Assembly: GCF_954871325.1 (NCBI RefSeq)
Contig: NC_088775.1
Location: 80,949,561-81,013,560 of the forward strand
Source: Gordionus sp. m RMFG-2023
Taxonomy: Eukaryota > Nematomorpha > Gordioida > Chordodea > Parachordodidae
Length of the DNA stretch: 64,000 bases
Direction: 5' to 3'
Shown: positions 1-12,043 of the stretch, piece by piece
How positions within the stretch are numbered: position 1 is the stretch's first letter
Layout: each line of letters starts with the position of its first letter
The notes under the pieces: generated by a model
What the model was told of the DNA's origin: nothing
The model's input: only the letters and a program-made list of their open reading frames with translations
Database searches by the model: none
Position numbers and translations under genes: made by a program

Positions 1-755
1 AATAAAATATACAAAAAACTATATTAATTGAATAGTAAAGCAAACTTAAATAATAATAAAAGGCCCGTCAGGTCAGTAAAAAAAAAAGATTGGTCCTCAA
101 AAAAATCTATCTGTCAATCGACCCCGGTCTAAGACCTATATAATCGTTAGCTTCACTAATTATTTATAATGTGATTTCTTATCTAAAATACATGAAATAT
201 TTTTTATAAATACTCTGGCGTGAAAAAATTATAAAAAGAATGGATATAGAACATTATAATTCTCCGACGACGATATGTAAGTATAATCATTCTGACCAAT
301 TCAATTTTATATCATAATTTATAGAACCCTTTTTAAAATTCTTACGTTCGCTTGATTCTAGTCTACTTCCTTCTTTTTTTTAATCCACATTTTCTGTGAA
401 ATGTATGTATTAGAAAATTATAAGCGCACGAAAAAAATAAGAGATTTTAAGGGATTTTTTTCTATAAATGAATCTATAATTTGTTTTTAAGTCTAACCCT
501 GTAGTATCCTTGCACGTGTCCAGCTTCCTTTGCCTATGAGAATTTTTGGAACACATAGCCCTACCGAATCCATCAGGAATGTCTGACTGAATTTGGTCCG
601 ATAGGATAGATGAGGTCCAAAATCATCATAGAGAAAATTACAAATTACCATTTTCATTACTAACACTACTAACTAAAAATGATTGGGCATATGATCTCAA
701 TATTCATTTGTGGTTTTATTGCTTGCCAGAGGATTATTTTAGCTTTTACACTCAC

Positions 756-1073
756 CTTTCACAGATTTATCCAATTGAGCGCAACATGTCTAGAAAGAGT
801 TAGCCGATGATAAGCCTCTCTTCTACATCTCACAAGCTAAAATAGATATCCCCATGGTTGCTGGGTTTGTTGATTATTTATATTTGACTACAATATGAGT
901 ATCATTCTCTTTTTGCTTCTCTAAATCAGGAGCTTTAGCCATTTAAAATTTTAGAATTGCCATTTCTTCAAAGAATCTTTATCTTGGGCCAAATTACGAA
1001 AGAGGTCCGCTTTACTCACCATGCGCTTACAATGTAAAGTCCCTCTTCCCCACACCTGCTTCAAATATGGACA
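756..1073 (-). CDS. Candidate minus-strand exons upstream of TFDP
   Basis: A block at 1073-1020 is exactly 18 codons (CPYLKQVWGRGTLHCKRM) between a TTTTTCAG acceptor and a perfect GTGAGT donor. A second at 836-756 also ends in a GTGAGT donor; in the joining phase it reads LVRCRREAYHRL and stops at TGA one codon before that donor. The splice sites are strong, but the plus strand is also open here (for example KPLFYISQAKIDIPM at 812-856), so coding status and strand are uncertain. A spliced non-coding RNA is another possibility. Confidence 0.3.
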
Positions 1074-1315
1074 CTGAAAAATATTGGTGGACATTTTAAA
1101 TTTATGTGATCGAGAATGATGATATTAAATTATTCGATGTTAAAATATAAAAACTTTATAAAAAATTGGATAAGTGTTGAATCCTGTGATAAATTCTTAG
1201 AATCATATCTTTCTCAGTATGACCTCTAAAATTTCCTATTTCTCTCTAAAATCGCCTGTTTTTAATTTATAAAAATTTACCCTTATTGTTCGACAACGAT
1301 TTTTCAAAAATGAAT

Positions 1316-1937
1316 ACTGAAAAGATTTATAATTATAAATTTAATATTATCATACACTTATTTATTGAATTAATTTTTACCAAAATTGAATAATGTATTC
1401 GGTTGCCCATCATACTTAAAAATTAAATTGACATTATATATATATATTTATTAAAGATGATGAGCAATTTAGTCATCTACAAATTCCGAAAACCCTATAT
1501 TTATCCCTCTCCCAAATCTAATATAAAGGTTTGAATTCTACATGATTGGGTGAACCGTAACATAATTAATAAAATATAGTTTTTGCAACACAACAAACAA
1601 CTTATTATACCTTTGATCACATCTCAACTGAAAAGATTTATAATTATAAATTTAATATTATCATACACTTATTTATTGAATTAATTTTTACCAAAATTGA
1701 ATAATGTATTCGGTTGCCCATCATACTTAAAAATTAAATTGACATTATATATATATATTTATTAAAGATGATGAGCAATTTAGTCATCTACAAATTCCGA
1801 AAACCCTATATTTATCCCTCTCCCAAATCTAATATAAAGGTTTGAATTCTACATGATTGGGTGAACCGTAACATAATTAATAAAATATAGTTTTTGCAAC
1901 ACAACAAACAACTTATTATACCTTTGATCACATCTCA
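1316..1937. repeat. 311-bp perfect tandem duplication
   Basis: 1316-1626 and 1627-1937 read as identical, including the TA run and the stretch CTCTCCCAAATC. It lies just upstream of the first recognised TFDP exon. Identity implies a recent event, or an assembly artefact. Confidence 0.9.
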
Positions 1938-1974
1938 TATTAAAATTTCCTAAAATATTTATATCCTCCTTTAG

Positions 1975-4900
1975 AAAACTCGAGGCCCAGCATTTTTATT
2001 CACCGACCATAAACGAAACTCCTCATCACAATCACCACATAACAAACGGCCATAGTTCTGGTCGCAGATCTACTCCTACGGACCGGGCCGGTAAAGGCTT
2101 GAGACATTTCTCTATGAAGGTATGCGAAAAGGTGCACCGAAAAGGCGTGACGACTTACAACGAAGTTGCGGACGAACTGGTAGCTGAGTTCGCTCTTTCA
2201 TCCGTCATCAATCAGCACCACTCCAATTCTTCGTATTCCCCAGGCCAGGATATTTTAAATGGTTTCGATTTATTGAGAAATATAAAATAATTGATTTCCA
2301 TAACTTTAAGGTATAAATTTTTGTTTTGTAAATATTGTTTTTTAAAATTTAATTCTTTCATTTGACATGTCACTCTTTGAATTTCGTTAATTTGTCATTT
2401 TTTCTAATATTTAAAAATAAGGTTTTATTACATTCTTTCACATTTCTTAATAATTACATTCTTTCACATTTCTTAATAATTACATTCTTTCACATTTCTT
2501 AATAAATTAGTTATTGTGTCGATTCTCATCTTAACCTTCTAAACTATAATAAATAGCAAAAGTGGGTAAAATAAAGGGACATATAGCTATCATATGTTTC
2601 ATTATTGGAATGGGGAGGGGGGCTCGTAAATTAAACGAACTCTGGTCATTTCCTTATAGACCAACTCTAGCCAATTATAAAATAATTATGGTTAGGTCTT
2701 TCATCATTATAATTAATCATTTATTCAAAGTTAAACTTGCATGTGAAATATCTATTCATATGATAATTTACAAGTTTGAAATAATAACTCGGTAAAAAGC
2801 TATAAATTAACAATTTTTTTCTTTTAAAAATTCGACTCAAGAATCAACCCTGAATAGCATGGCGGCTTACGACCACAAAAATATTAGAAGAAGGGTATAC
2901 GACGCTTTAAACGTCCTGATGGCTATGAACATCATATCAAAGGAGAAGAAAGAAATACGCTGGATAGGATTACCTACCAATTCCATGCAAGAATGCTCCA
3001 ATATGATGGTTTTAAATATTCCATTTATTCTTATTATTTGTAAAGATGTATCTATACCCATCCATACCATTAGTGCGGTACGATCTTGAACCGCGAGACC
3101 GGTCTTTTAATTATTTTTAAGTCTAGACCGGTCTTTTATTAAATTTAAGTTTGCCTTACTATTGAATTCATAAAATTTCTAGAGGAGTTACTTTAGTTTT
3201 TTATGGTTCATTGTTATTTTGCAATATACTATGAAAACGAAAAGTTTATCAATTTAAAGTATTTGTATTATTTATTATGGTTCAGATTTTATTTGTTAAT
3301 ATAAAATATTTCTTCATTTAATAAAACGATAAAACAAGAATATTAGATAACAAATATTTTAAAGTAACAGGAAAAATTAAAAGATCGGTTATTTAATTAG
3401 GACTACAGCAGGGACTACTCTTTTATTTGAGGACCATGACTTTGGCTGCATCCCATACCTTCTATCCTTTAAAATTTTCATGATATAGCAAGAAAAGGCA
3501 GAAATAAATATTTATATCATTATTTTAGAAAGAAAAAGAACGAAGGATCGAACAGATAAAAGAGAAGCAATCCGAACTCAATAAATTACTTTTAAAAGTT
3601 GGCATTAATATATAATTTAAATTTAAAAAAAATATATAACAAGTTTATAAAGAATTACACTGTGTGACAAATTTCGACTTGATTTTTTGGGAGAAAATAA
3701 AATAAACATGTTTTAAGACAGTTTTTAAGCATATGCTAAATCCGCTGTCAGTTTTTTTCTAGCACGTCAGGTTTTTTTTGTTTTAGGTTAAAGTGGCCAA
3801 AAAGATCATTTTTAGCACTTTTTGAAGGTTTATAACTCCGGTTCTAATGATCCCTACAACTAAAAAAATATCTTAATTTTTGCAGCAAACCTTCCTTATT
3901 ATTATTATACATTTTTTTTTATAAAATCCTTACTCAATTTTTAAACAACCTATATTTTTTAAATTTACCTTTATTTATAAAATCTTTTTTAATATAGTTT
4001 ACATGTAATATATTTATTTATTGTGGCTTTCAGCGCGAATATGAAAAATTAAGCGCGAAAAAAAATAATTCTTCTCCTTTCTTCCTACTCGTTATTTGGC
4101 ATTATTATTTATTGCTCATACTACGGGTTCAAGGTACTCCATTGGAAAATCATATATTTTGATATAAATTGATTAAAAAAACAAATATTCTTAAATACAT
4201 CTAAAAAAGATAAATATTAATAAAAAATATGAAAAAATTACCAATTATTGCATTTTAAATGAATTTTGCTTCAAAAATGCTCAATTCAAAAAGAGTACAA
4301 ATTAAAAAAAGTGGGTACAGATATCTGATTTTGGTATAAATTGATCATAAATGCATAAAATATTACTAAATACAACTAAAAAAGATAAATATTACCTTAA
4401 TTTTGCTTTAAAATGCTTTATGCAGAGAAAATTCAATAAAAGTGTACAAATTAAAAAGTTCGAAAATATCTTTACCGACTTTTTTAATTTAAAGATTTTG
4501 ATTTAATTTTCATGGCATAGAGTACTTTTGAAACATAATTAGAATTAATATATAATCTTGAGCATATTTGAAGCAAAATTCTATAAAATTTATCTTCTAA
4601 AGTTAATAATTTTGATAGTAATTTAAATTGAAAACTTAAGACCCCCAAAACGAAATTCTTTACCATTTTTCTCAAAAACCAATCGATAAAAAATTATAAA
4701 AAATAGTTAAATTTATAAAGAAATATAAGTTTAACACTATCACCAATTTTCAGGGATTTTTATTCGATACTTTTTAAAATATATCCGTATAAAGACCTAA
4801 ATTTTACCATTTTTGAGATTTCGAAAAGTTGTCTTTATACGGTAATATTTTTAAAACTTGACGTGTAGGGAAAATTTGGAAACCGGATTCGAACTCAGCG

Positions 4901-7900
4901 TCAAATTCTGCACCAAAACTTGTTTTTATTTTCTTCTCCCATTTTTCTTGTCACACAGTGTTATTAATATATTAGATTAAATATTTTTCATTTTTAGAAT
5001 TTTTTTAATCATTGTGTGACTTAAGAAAGTTATATTTATATAACATCTATGTTATAAGGATTATTTTATAAATTTTTTAAAAAATATCAGTTTAGAAGGA
5101 ATGCAAATATTTTTTTATAAAAATATTATATTATTACAAACTTAATTTTTTTTTTACAGCAAATAGCACTAAAGAACTTGATAGAACGTAACAAAACCGT
5201 TCACATTTCGAATAATAAAACTCTTAAAATTCAAGAATCTTCTTTTCCCAGCAATTCGCCCCTAATCACACAACCTTCGTTATTTTTGCCATTTATCCTT
5301 ATCAATACCGATAAATCCACCATTATTGATTGCAACATATCTAACGATAAGTAATGTACTATTTTTTTTAAAGCATTGCTAATCTGATAAAGATTTAATT
5401 TTTGACTCGATAATCTTATAACCTTAAAGTTCGAATTGAATATAATATAAGCTCCGTCATCTCATACCAGGATGAGAATAGCTATTCTAAGAGTTATTAC
5501 TATAAAAACTATAGAAATAATAAATAAATTAAATATTTCTTTTTCAACCTGAATTTAGAAATACTAGCCCATCCTCAAGGTTTTAAATATATAATTAAGT
5601 TTCTTCCCATGACCGTGGTTTGTAAAAAAAGTGATTTATTCTTATTTCACTATAAGAGTAAGATTGCAATTTGACTATACCATTTAGAATTCCTAACACT
5701 AGAAATATCATATCAGTACAAAGTTTTATTTATATATCTTTTCTTAAAAAACACAAACACTATTTTAAGATGCGAATGTTATTTTAACTTTTTTAACAAT
5801 GCTTTTGAATATCAAAGTTTTATTTATATATTTTTTCTTAAAATAACAATAAATAAACACTGTTCTAAGATGCGAATATTATTTCAACTTTAACAATGCT
5901 TTTGAAGTCATCGAAGATTTCCAAATAATGAAAAAGTTGGATCTAACCATGGGTTTAGACGACATAGGTGAGAAGATTATAGACACTCAAACTCTTACCA
6001 AGGCCCTAGCTCTGGTACCTAAAGTTATGCAATCTTATGTTAAAGGTTAATCAAAATTTTAAATAATTTTTAAACACAAATGACTATTTAAAAGGGTAGA
6101 ATTATATTTCGATCAAATTAAAGTGTCTTCTCTTCACGATAGTGAACAATACTACAAGAAAATTTACTATATTGTGATGTAAACCTCACCATTTTTTTTC
6201 CATACAAATTTTAATTTTGGCTTTTTAAATTTTTTTTAACTATCTAGGACACCAAAAATGAACATTTAATAAAACATATTGGATTATCATTTTGAAGTAC
6301 CCTTCTAACCTTTTTTAAAATTTATATTTAAAGCTTTGGCAGGGGTCGAAAACGTGTCCGAACAACTAACATTTAATCCCTTAACTTTACTTGATCAAAC
6401 CGACGACGAATCAAAATTTAACGTAAAAAAATGCGCTAACAATGATAGAATGCCCGAGTAAATTTACATTAATTTTTTGCTTTACCGTATATTTTTTAAA
6501 ATATTAATGACACAAACTTACTAAATATTTTGATCGGAGAGGAAATTATCACTGTTTTAGTTCGTCGGTATAGCATTGCAAGTAGTGTTGTTAAACCGAT
6601 TTGAGCCGATCTTTAAAAATGGCTAAATCATTATTTCATCCAGAGAAATATTATGCAAGCCTAAAGATTTTCCTCATAGATAGCACATAAGATTGAACAT
6701 CTATTGGCGAAATCTCGACGCTTACGTAATATTTTTGGCTATAATGTTGAGTTAGCCGTTTTTAAAAATCGGCTTAAATCGAGCCGTTTAACAACACTAA
6801 TTGCTAGTATTCTATCTCCTTATTTTCAAATTTTACAGGAGAGTGTTTTATTATAAATGCTCATTCTATTTTCAAAACATTAAGAGATAGGAATGTAATT
6901 TTATTTTCAAAACGTTAAGAGATAGGAATATAATTTTATTCTTATTTTAAACGATCTCACTGAAAGTAATTAGTAGTGGAATTATAGTTTTCCAGACGAA
7001 ATCAAATTTTGTTAGATTTTGAGATAGAACAAGAAAATTTAATTTTAAATTGCAAAATATCTTCTGGAAATAGAATAATCTTTGGACTGGACCAGACAAA
7101 TTGTTCATAATAATTTTACTGCTGGACGAACAGAAGCTTGAAGATATTTTTTGCTGATAATTAGACAAATTTAGTTTGCTTCCTTCATATAAAATATTAC
7201 GGGCCAGGCCGACCTCTATTCTAAATGTTCACACATAAAATCAGAATTTTTTCTTAAAATTGTCCTTGTAAAATTAATTTCTACTGGTAATTTCCTAAAA
7301 ATCAATTTGGACTGATTTGAAAAGTAAATGTCATTAAAATATACTTAAAACATCTTGAATATATAAAATATTAAATTACGGATATAGTAATTCCTGTTTG
7401 GAATTGGCAATATTTTTTGTTTTGGAGAACTATTAGTTTTATTTTATGAATTGTGGAATATAGGGTTCCACTTGCAGAATTCCAATATACTAACAATTTA
7501 AACAATGGTCTATTTTATTTCATAGAAATAAATATCAAAACTTTCATAATTATAATAATAATCCTGTTTTTCCTTTACACATTCTCATTAAAACAATGAT
7601 AACAAAAAAAGATGTTATTTAATAATCTTTTTATAATAAAAGAATTTTAATATAAATTTAATCAAAAACCAATATTTATTCTTAAAATTTCTCTCCCCCC
7701 CCCCCATAAAAAATAATTTTAGAGATAGATAATCTCAAATTTTTGAAATTAAATTAGACAAACTTTTAGTACAATTCTTCATCAATAATAAAAAAATAAT
7801 AATTTCTCATTGAAAGAATTTATTTAAATTTTAGGAAAAGAATTTATTTAAATTTTAGGAAAAAAATTTAAAGCATCTATCTAAGATCTACTTTTTCTTT

Positions 7901-9159
7901 GCATAACAAACAATTTATATTAAGTAAAATACTCGGGATTATCTCGAGTATTATTAGATTCATCGTAAGTTCACCTTTTTTCATTCTTGGGATGTCTTAA
8001 ACTTATTTATAGACTTGCATAAGACTTCGTATTAGTTTTTATAAAAATAAGGTCTGTTTTCTACTTTTATTGACTGAGTATTTGAAAGGTTATTTCATTT
8101 CTTTTCTCGAAGAAATATGAATTTCCCGAGATATATTTATAATTTACAAAAAAATTGCTTACATTCTCATACTTTTTTCTTCCTTGTAAAATTACAAAAC
8201 TAACTAAATTTTCTAAAGGAAATATCACATTTATAGCCTAAATTCTTTAATTTTTAAACAGTACCTCAAAAATTTTAACCAATTTAATAAATATAGAATA
8301 ATGTAAACCGAGACGTTTATAGGCGCAATCTAATTGGTATCACATGAATGATTTTTCTAATCTTATTAGTATTATTTATATGAAATAATATACCTAAAAT
8401 TGAAAAAAAACATTACAATTTAATCCTTGGGATCCCAAGGAAACTATATCACCTTTTAGAATTTTTATTTTGGATTAATAGACCTTAACTTATATTTTCT
8501 AAAAAAAATTAGAAAAGTGATGAATACTGTAATCCTATACCGACGTATTTTCGACTCACCTATAATTTTCATATATAAATTATCAAATAATTTAATTTCC
8601 ATTTTTGTAATTTTGATATTCTTATTTATAATCATTTAAATGATATTCTTATTTAAAATCAAATGATTACGTTTTCGCTCATTTTATTTTTTTTGTACAC
8701 AGACTCAATCAACAAAAAATAACGATGCAATCCTCGTTTGTTCTCAATAACGACGCCCTTATTAAATCGGAAATCGATGCTAAATCAATAAATCTTAGTA
8801 ATCCAAGTAGCCTATATCCCTACTCAGGACCCATTACAACCACATCTCGTAATATTCCGGCCACTTCCTTGGCAACCCTCCAGTTCAAGACTCTACTCTC
8901 CAATAGGGCGCTCATGTTACAACAAAATCAAAACAATCACAAACTAGTTAACTCAAATTTTATAACGAATAATGGTGTGAAAAACTTTCAAATTGTTAAC
9001 AAAAGGATCGCCGTTATGGATAGGAATGGAGAAATTAGCAACAGTGGCAGCGATAAAGTAAGTTCGACATCCACCTCTGAAATTTTTTCTTCTGAAGATT
9101 CTGTGGGCTCTCAAAGCAATAATTCTTCCTCGTCCTTTGGTTATGGAGGCGTTTCATAA
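1975..9159 (+). CDS. TFDP: DP (TFDP) transcription factor, dimerisation partner of E2F; 7 exons, start not settled
   Basis: Nuclear partner of E2F proteins in cell-cycle transcription. Exons: 1975-2261, 2842-3008, 3529-3597, 5160-5350, 5870-6045, 6334-6457, 8703-9159. All junctions are GT-AG and all phases join. The winged-helix DNA-binding domain is nearly invariant: [13 protein letters not shown] and [12 protein letters not shown] in exon 1, then [15 protein letters not shown], the DEF-box region and GLPTNS in exon 2. Exons 3-5 encode the coiled coil ([30 protein letters not shown]) and the conserved [16 protein letters not shown] and NDKCEYYFNF segments of the DP fold. Exon 7 is Ser/Asn-rich and ends FGYGGVS. 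The acidic tail seen in vertebrate TFDP1 is absent. About 490 residues are visible. No ATG lies upstream in frame in the first exon, so an earlier exon is needed. One option is ATG at 1219 with a donor at 1258, spliced to the alternative acceptor at 1990. Intron 3 carries a transposon, and the exon 5 boundary is duplicated upstream. Confidence 0.93.
2430..2507. repeat. 26-bp tandem repeat, 3 copies
   Basis: Three near-perfect units of ACATTCTTTCACATTTCTTA plus ATAATT inside TFDP intron 1. Confidence 0.85.
3658..4960. mobile_element. CACTG-ended non-coding DNA transposon in TFDP intron 3
   Basis: 1303 bp with terminal inverted repeats CACTGTGTGACAA at both ends, followed inward by a second matching block GGGAGAA(G)AAAATAAAA. 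Flanked by the 3-bp direct repeat TTA. CACTA/EnSpm-type elements have this end sequence and a 3-bp target duplication, so that class is the best guess. No transposase coding is seen; the interior has short hairpins (about 4785-4850). Confidence 0.65.
5719..5906 (+). repeat. Tandem duplication across the 5' boundary of TFDP exon 5
   Basis: 5719-5809 and 5813-5906 are diverged copies of one segment that includes intron end, acceptor (TAAG) and the first 37 bases of exon 5. The upstream copy still reads in frame ([13 protein letters not shown]) but loses the exon soon after; the downstream copy carries the full exon. Confidence 0.85.
6583..6799. mobile_element. MITE family M1, copy in TFDP intron 6
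   Basis: About 213 bp with long terminal inverted repeats starting GTGTTGTTAAAC and flanked by TA. Subterminal blocks (GAGCCGATTTTTAAAAA, GGCTAACTCAATATT) are mirrored at both ends. The TA flank suits a Tc1/mariner-type non-autonomous element. Other copies are listed below and in the findings. Confidence 0.8.
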
Positions 9160-10255
9160 TCGAACTGATACTTCTTTTTTTAAACTTTCGCAAATTTTAT
9201 TAATTCATTTTGTGCAAGCAAATAATTGTTTAAAATTAATTATTCAACTTTTTTAAACCAATAGTTAAAAGGTATTAGCATACATTCAATAGTACAGGGT
9301 TTGTGTATAAGTAACAAAGAAAAATTACATTGTTAAACAAAATTGTGATCCTATAATGTTTGACTAAATCTCATTTTTTTTGATAAGTGATTACTTAAAT
9401 TTAACTAAGTATTTTATATAATTTATATCAAGTTTCGACAGTTATTTAGATAGAATATACAAGTTTTAGACTAAACTTTAATTAATAAAGTATTAAATCA
9501 ATATTATTTTCCAATAAATTTATCCACTAATTGTAAATAATTTAATATTAACATTTACTTTTTTTTGAATTTAATTTGTAAAATAATATATTATACTAAA
9601 AAATAAATTAGGCGTGTGCATACATTTTAAATTTATAACCTTTTTTAACGTGTTACATATATTTTTTTAAACAATATATTGCAAAATAATTAACTATATT
9701 TTAATATATTAATATTTATACTTTTAATCGAAACTTTAAATTAGTGTAAATTCTTATATTTTAATAGCGTTTGTATAAATAATTATACATATATTTGTGA
9801 AACAAATTTAGAAATTACGATAATTTTTCTCTGATGATTAAATATATATATATAAAAATAAAATAAATGTATTTTATCATAGTTGATATTTTTCATACGA
9901 TTGAATGGATCAATAAAGAATCTAACTATTACAGGTCATAGAATTCGAGGCGAATATTCAATTCGTTTTAAATAGATATTATATTATTCGTAAATGGTGA
10001 TTATGAATAAAAATAATACATAACTTAATTCGAATTATCTGAAGCTTAGTTAAGCATTTATGTTTGTTATATATTTGTATAATGATAATTTATACCTTCA
10101 TATAATAAAGGTCCTACAGTATACTAATACCTCAAAATTTAACAAACCCCTATAAAAACATATTGAGAAAAGGTAACTATAACTAGATAAAAAAGACTAA
10201 TGGATCTCATCGTCCGGTGAAGAGATGAGGCCTAAATAATTTGATCAAATAATGT
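9160..10255. other. TFDP 3' flank
   Basis: Very AT-rich. AATAAA at 9484 (ATTAATAAAG) is a plausible TFDP polyadenylation signal, with further AATAAA later. No gene seen. Confidence 0.4.
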
Positions 10256-10474
10256 TTATAGAAAGTGGTAGTAACTTGCGCTGGGTTCATCTGTTTTGAT
10301 GATGCTCTTGCCAATCTTCTTAATTAATTTACGAGATGAAAGGAACGAATAGTATGAACTAGAATTGATGTATTTATTAGACCTCAGCTCAGTTACGGAG
10401 GACGTCTTTATTATAACAAATGGAGAAGTTCGGTACATAAAAAATGTTAAAGTAAGAATTAGCCCAAGGTTCAT
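10256..10474 (-). CDS. Small candidate protein or terminal exon, 72 codons
   Basis: Minus-strand ORF starting MNLGLILTLTFFMYRTSPF and ending in SASYYHFL. It is noticeably less AT-rich than the flanking DNA and has mixed codon use, unlike the chance ORFs around it. The hydrophobic start resembles a signal or anchor segment. The same frame stays open upstream to an acceptor-like TTGTTAG around 10520, so it may be a last exon rather than a whole gene. It lies between the 3' ends of TFDP and the SLC38A11-like gene. No family recognised. Confidence 0.35.
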   Translation of the reverse strand: MNLGLILTLTFFMYRTSPFVIIKTSSVTELRSNKYINSSSYYSFLSSRKLIKKIGKSIIKTDEPSASYYHFL

Positions 10475-11178
10475 AGAATTAAGGTTATACCGTTTAGAAG
10501 TTTTCTGTCGATTCTAACAATTAGTCTCCAGTTTAGAAAAAATATCTGCAGAAATTAAAGCCCATTTGATGGTTTTGTTGCATTGCAATGGTGACTAGGT
10601 CAGCCTTTGGTATGTGTCTTCAGCATTGTTTACAATAATTTATAAAGAGAAAGACAAAGAATATATATGAACATTTCTTTAAACTAATTTGCGTAGCTAT
10701 CACAATCTTGAGAGATTGGCTTCATTGTTAGATTACAAAATTTTTTTTGAAGGTTAAGGTTCGGTAAATATAAACTGAATGCCGGTTTAACAATTCAGGT
10801 TTGGTTTGCTGCATTGTAATATTTTCTTTAAAAAATATTTAGGTTTAAGTTATTGAAAATTTTTTTTTGATATGGCGATAATCGTTTTATATACATCAGT
10901 TATTGAAACTACTTACAAAATGGCTAACATCCGCTGTGCAGAATTTTTAAATAAATATTTATCTAAAAAAAATAACAAATACATGAATTTATTATTATGT
11001 AAAATATCATCGTATTTTGAATAGCAATTGTGGCAGAGATCTGGGTTTAGGAAGCTAGCTATTTCAATTTTTATTCTATACCTGGTGGGACCCATTTTCT
11101 AAAACCAACCCCTTGAGCAAGGTACAAAACAAGCTGGAAAGATATGGGGCAAGGTAATATATTACCTTCAAATGCATT

Positions 11179-11262
11179 AAAAAGAGTACATACATTGAAG
11201 TTAGCAGTCTACTACAATCAATGACAGTGGCTACAACTGACTTCAATACATGCACTCTTTTA
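11179..11262 (-). other. Long hairpin, microRNA-precursor-like
   Basis: Inverted arms of about 33 bp (11180-11212 and 11229-11261) separated by a loop of about 16 nt. Read on the minus strand most arm differences become G-U pairs, so the minus-strand RNA folds better than the plus. It is non-coding and lies between the convergent 3' ends of TFDP and the SLC38A11-like gene. A small palindromic transposon remnant is the main alternative. Confidence 0.35.
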
Positions 11263-12043
11263 ATAAATAAACCGTCAGTTTAGGTTATAATTAATGTCAT
11301 TGAGGTAGAGCTAATGTATATTATAAAATGGTTTAATAAAATTTGGTTGTTGCTAAGTTAACCGCTATATACTGATCAAAGCAGTGCTATGACATTATCC
11401 TTATAAAATATGGTAATGAATACCGTTAAAACGTTATTGATTTTTTTTATTATCTGTTATTAAAATATTATATAGCGTAATTCCTTATTTACAAAATATT
11501 GTCTTTTAAGCGTCTGGGGCGTTGTCGGCTAATCCCGAATTTTTCCATAGCCAGTAGTTTCTTCTCGTAATAAATAAATATTTATCTTAATTAGTGCAAA
11601 AAAAATCAAAACAATAAGCGTCGTTCACTTGTTTCTTTTCCAGATCTTATATACTCATTTCCAATATCTTTTTAGATGAATTATGATTCAAATTTAATAA
11701 CAAATTATAAAAAAAATTCATGTCAAATAAATTTTTGGGGACGAGAAAATAATACATTTTATTTTAATATTGACATCGAACATAATTCACAATTCTAATT
11801 GGGAATATAATTTAAAATACTGCTGATATATTAATTTATAAATAATTTATGGTGTTAATTGCACATAGGATTACGACTATAAATAAAACCCTAAATATAA
11901 GATTAATTAAGGAATGTTATGCTTTTATCGAGGTATATGATAAAATTTTATCAAAATTGAATAATTAATAAAGTCGAATAGAATCGTCTATTAAAAATGA
12001 TAGATAGATTGCACTTTTAAAATTTTCGTTTTTATCTCAAAGC

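Noticed and set aside
2867-3070. 67-codon minus-strand frame
   Set aside because: Antisense of TFDP exon 2, whose plus-strand product is a conserved DNA-binding domain.
4484-4675. 63-codon minus-strand frame
   Set aside because: Low-complexity AT-rich frame inside the CACTG element; no motif or splice support.
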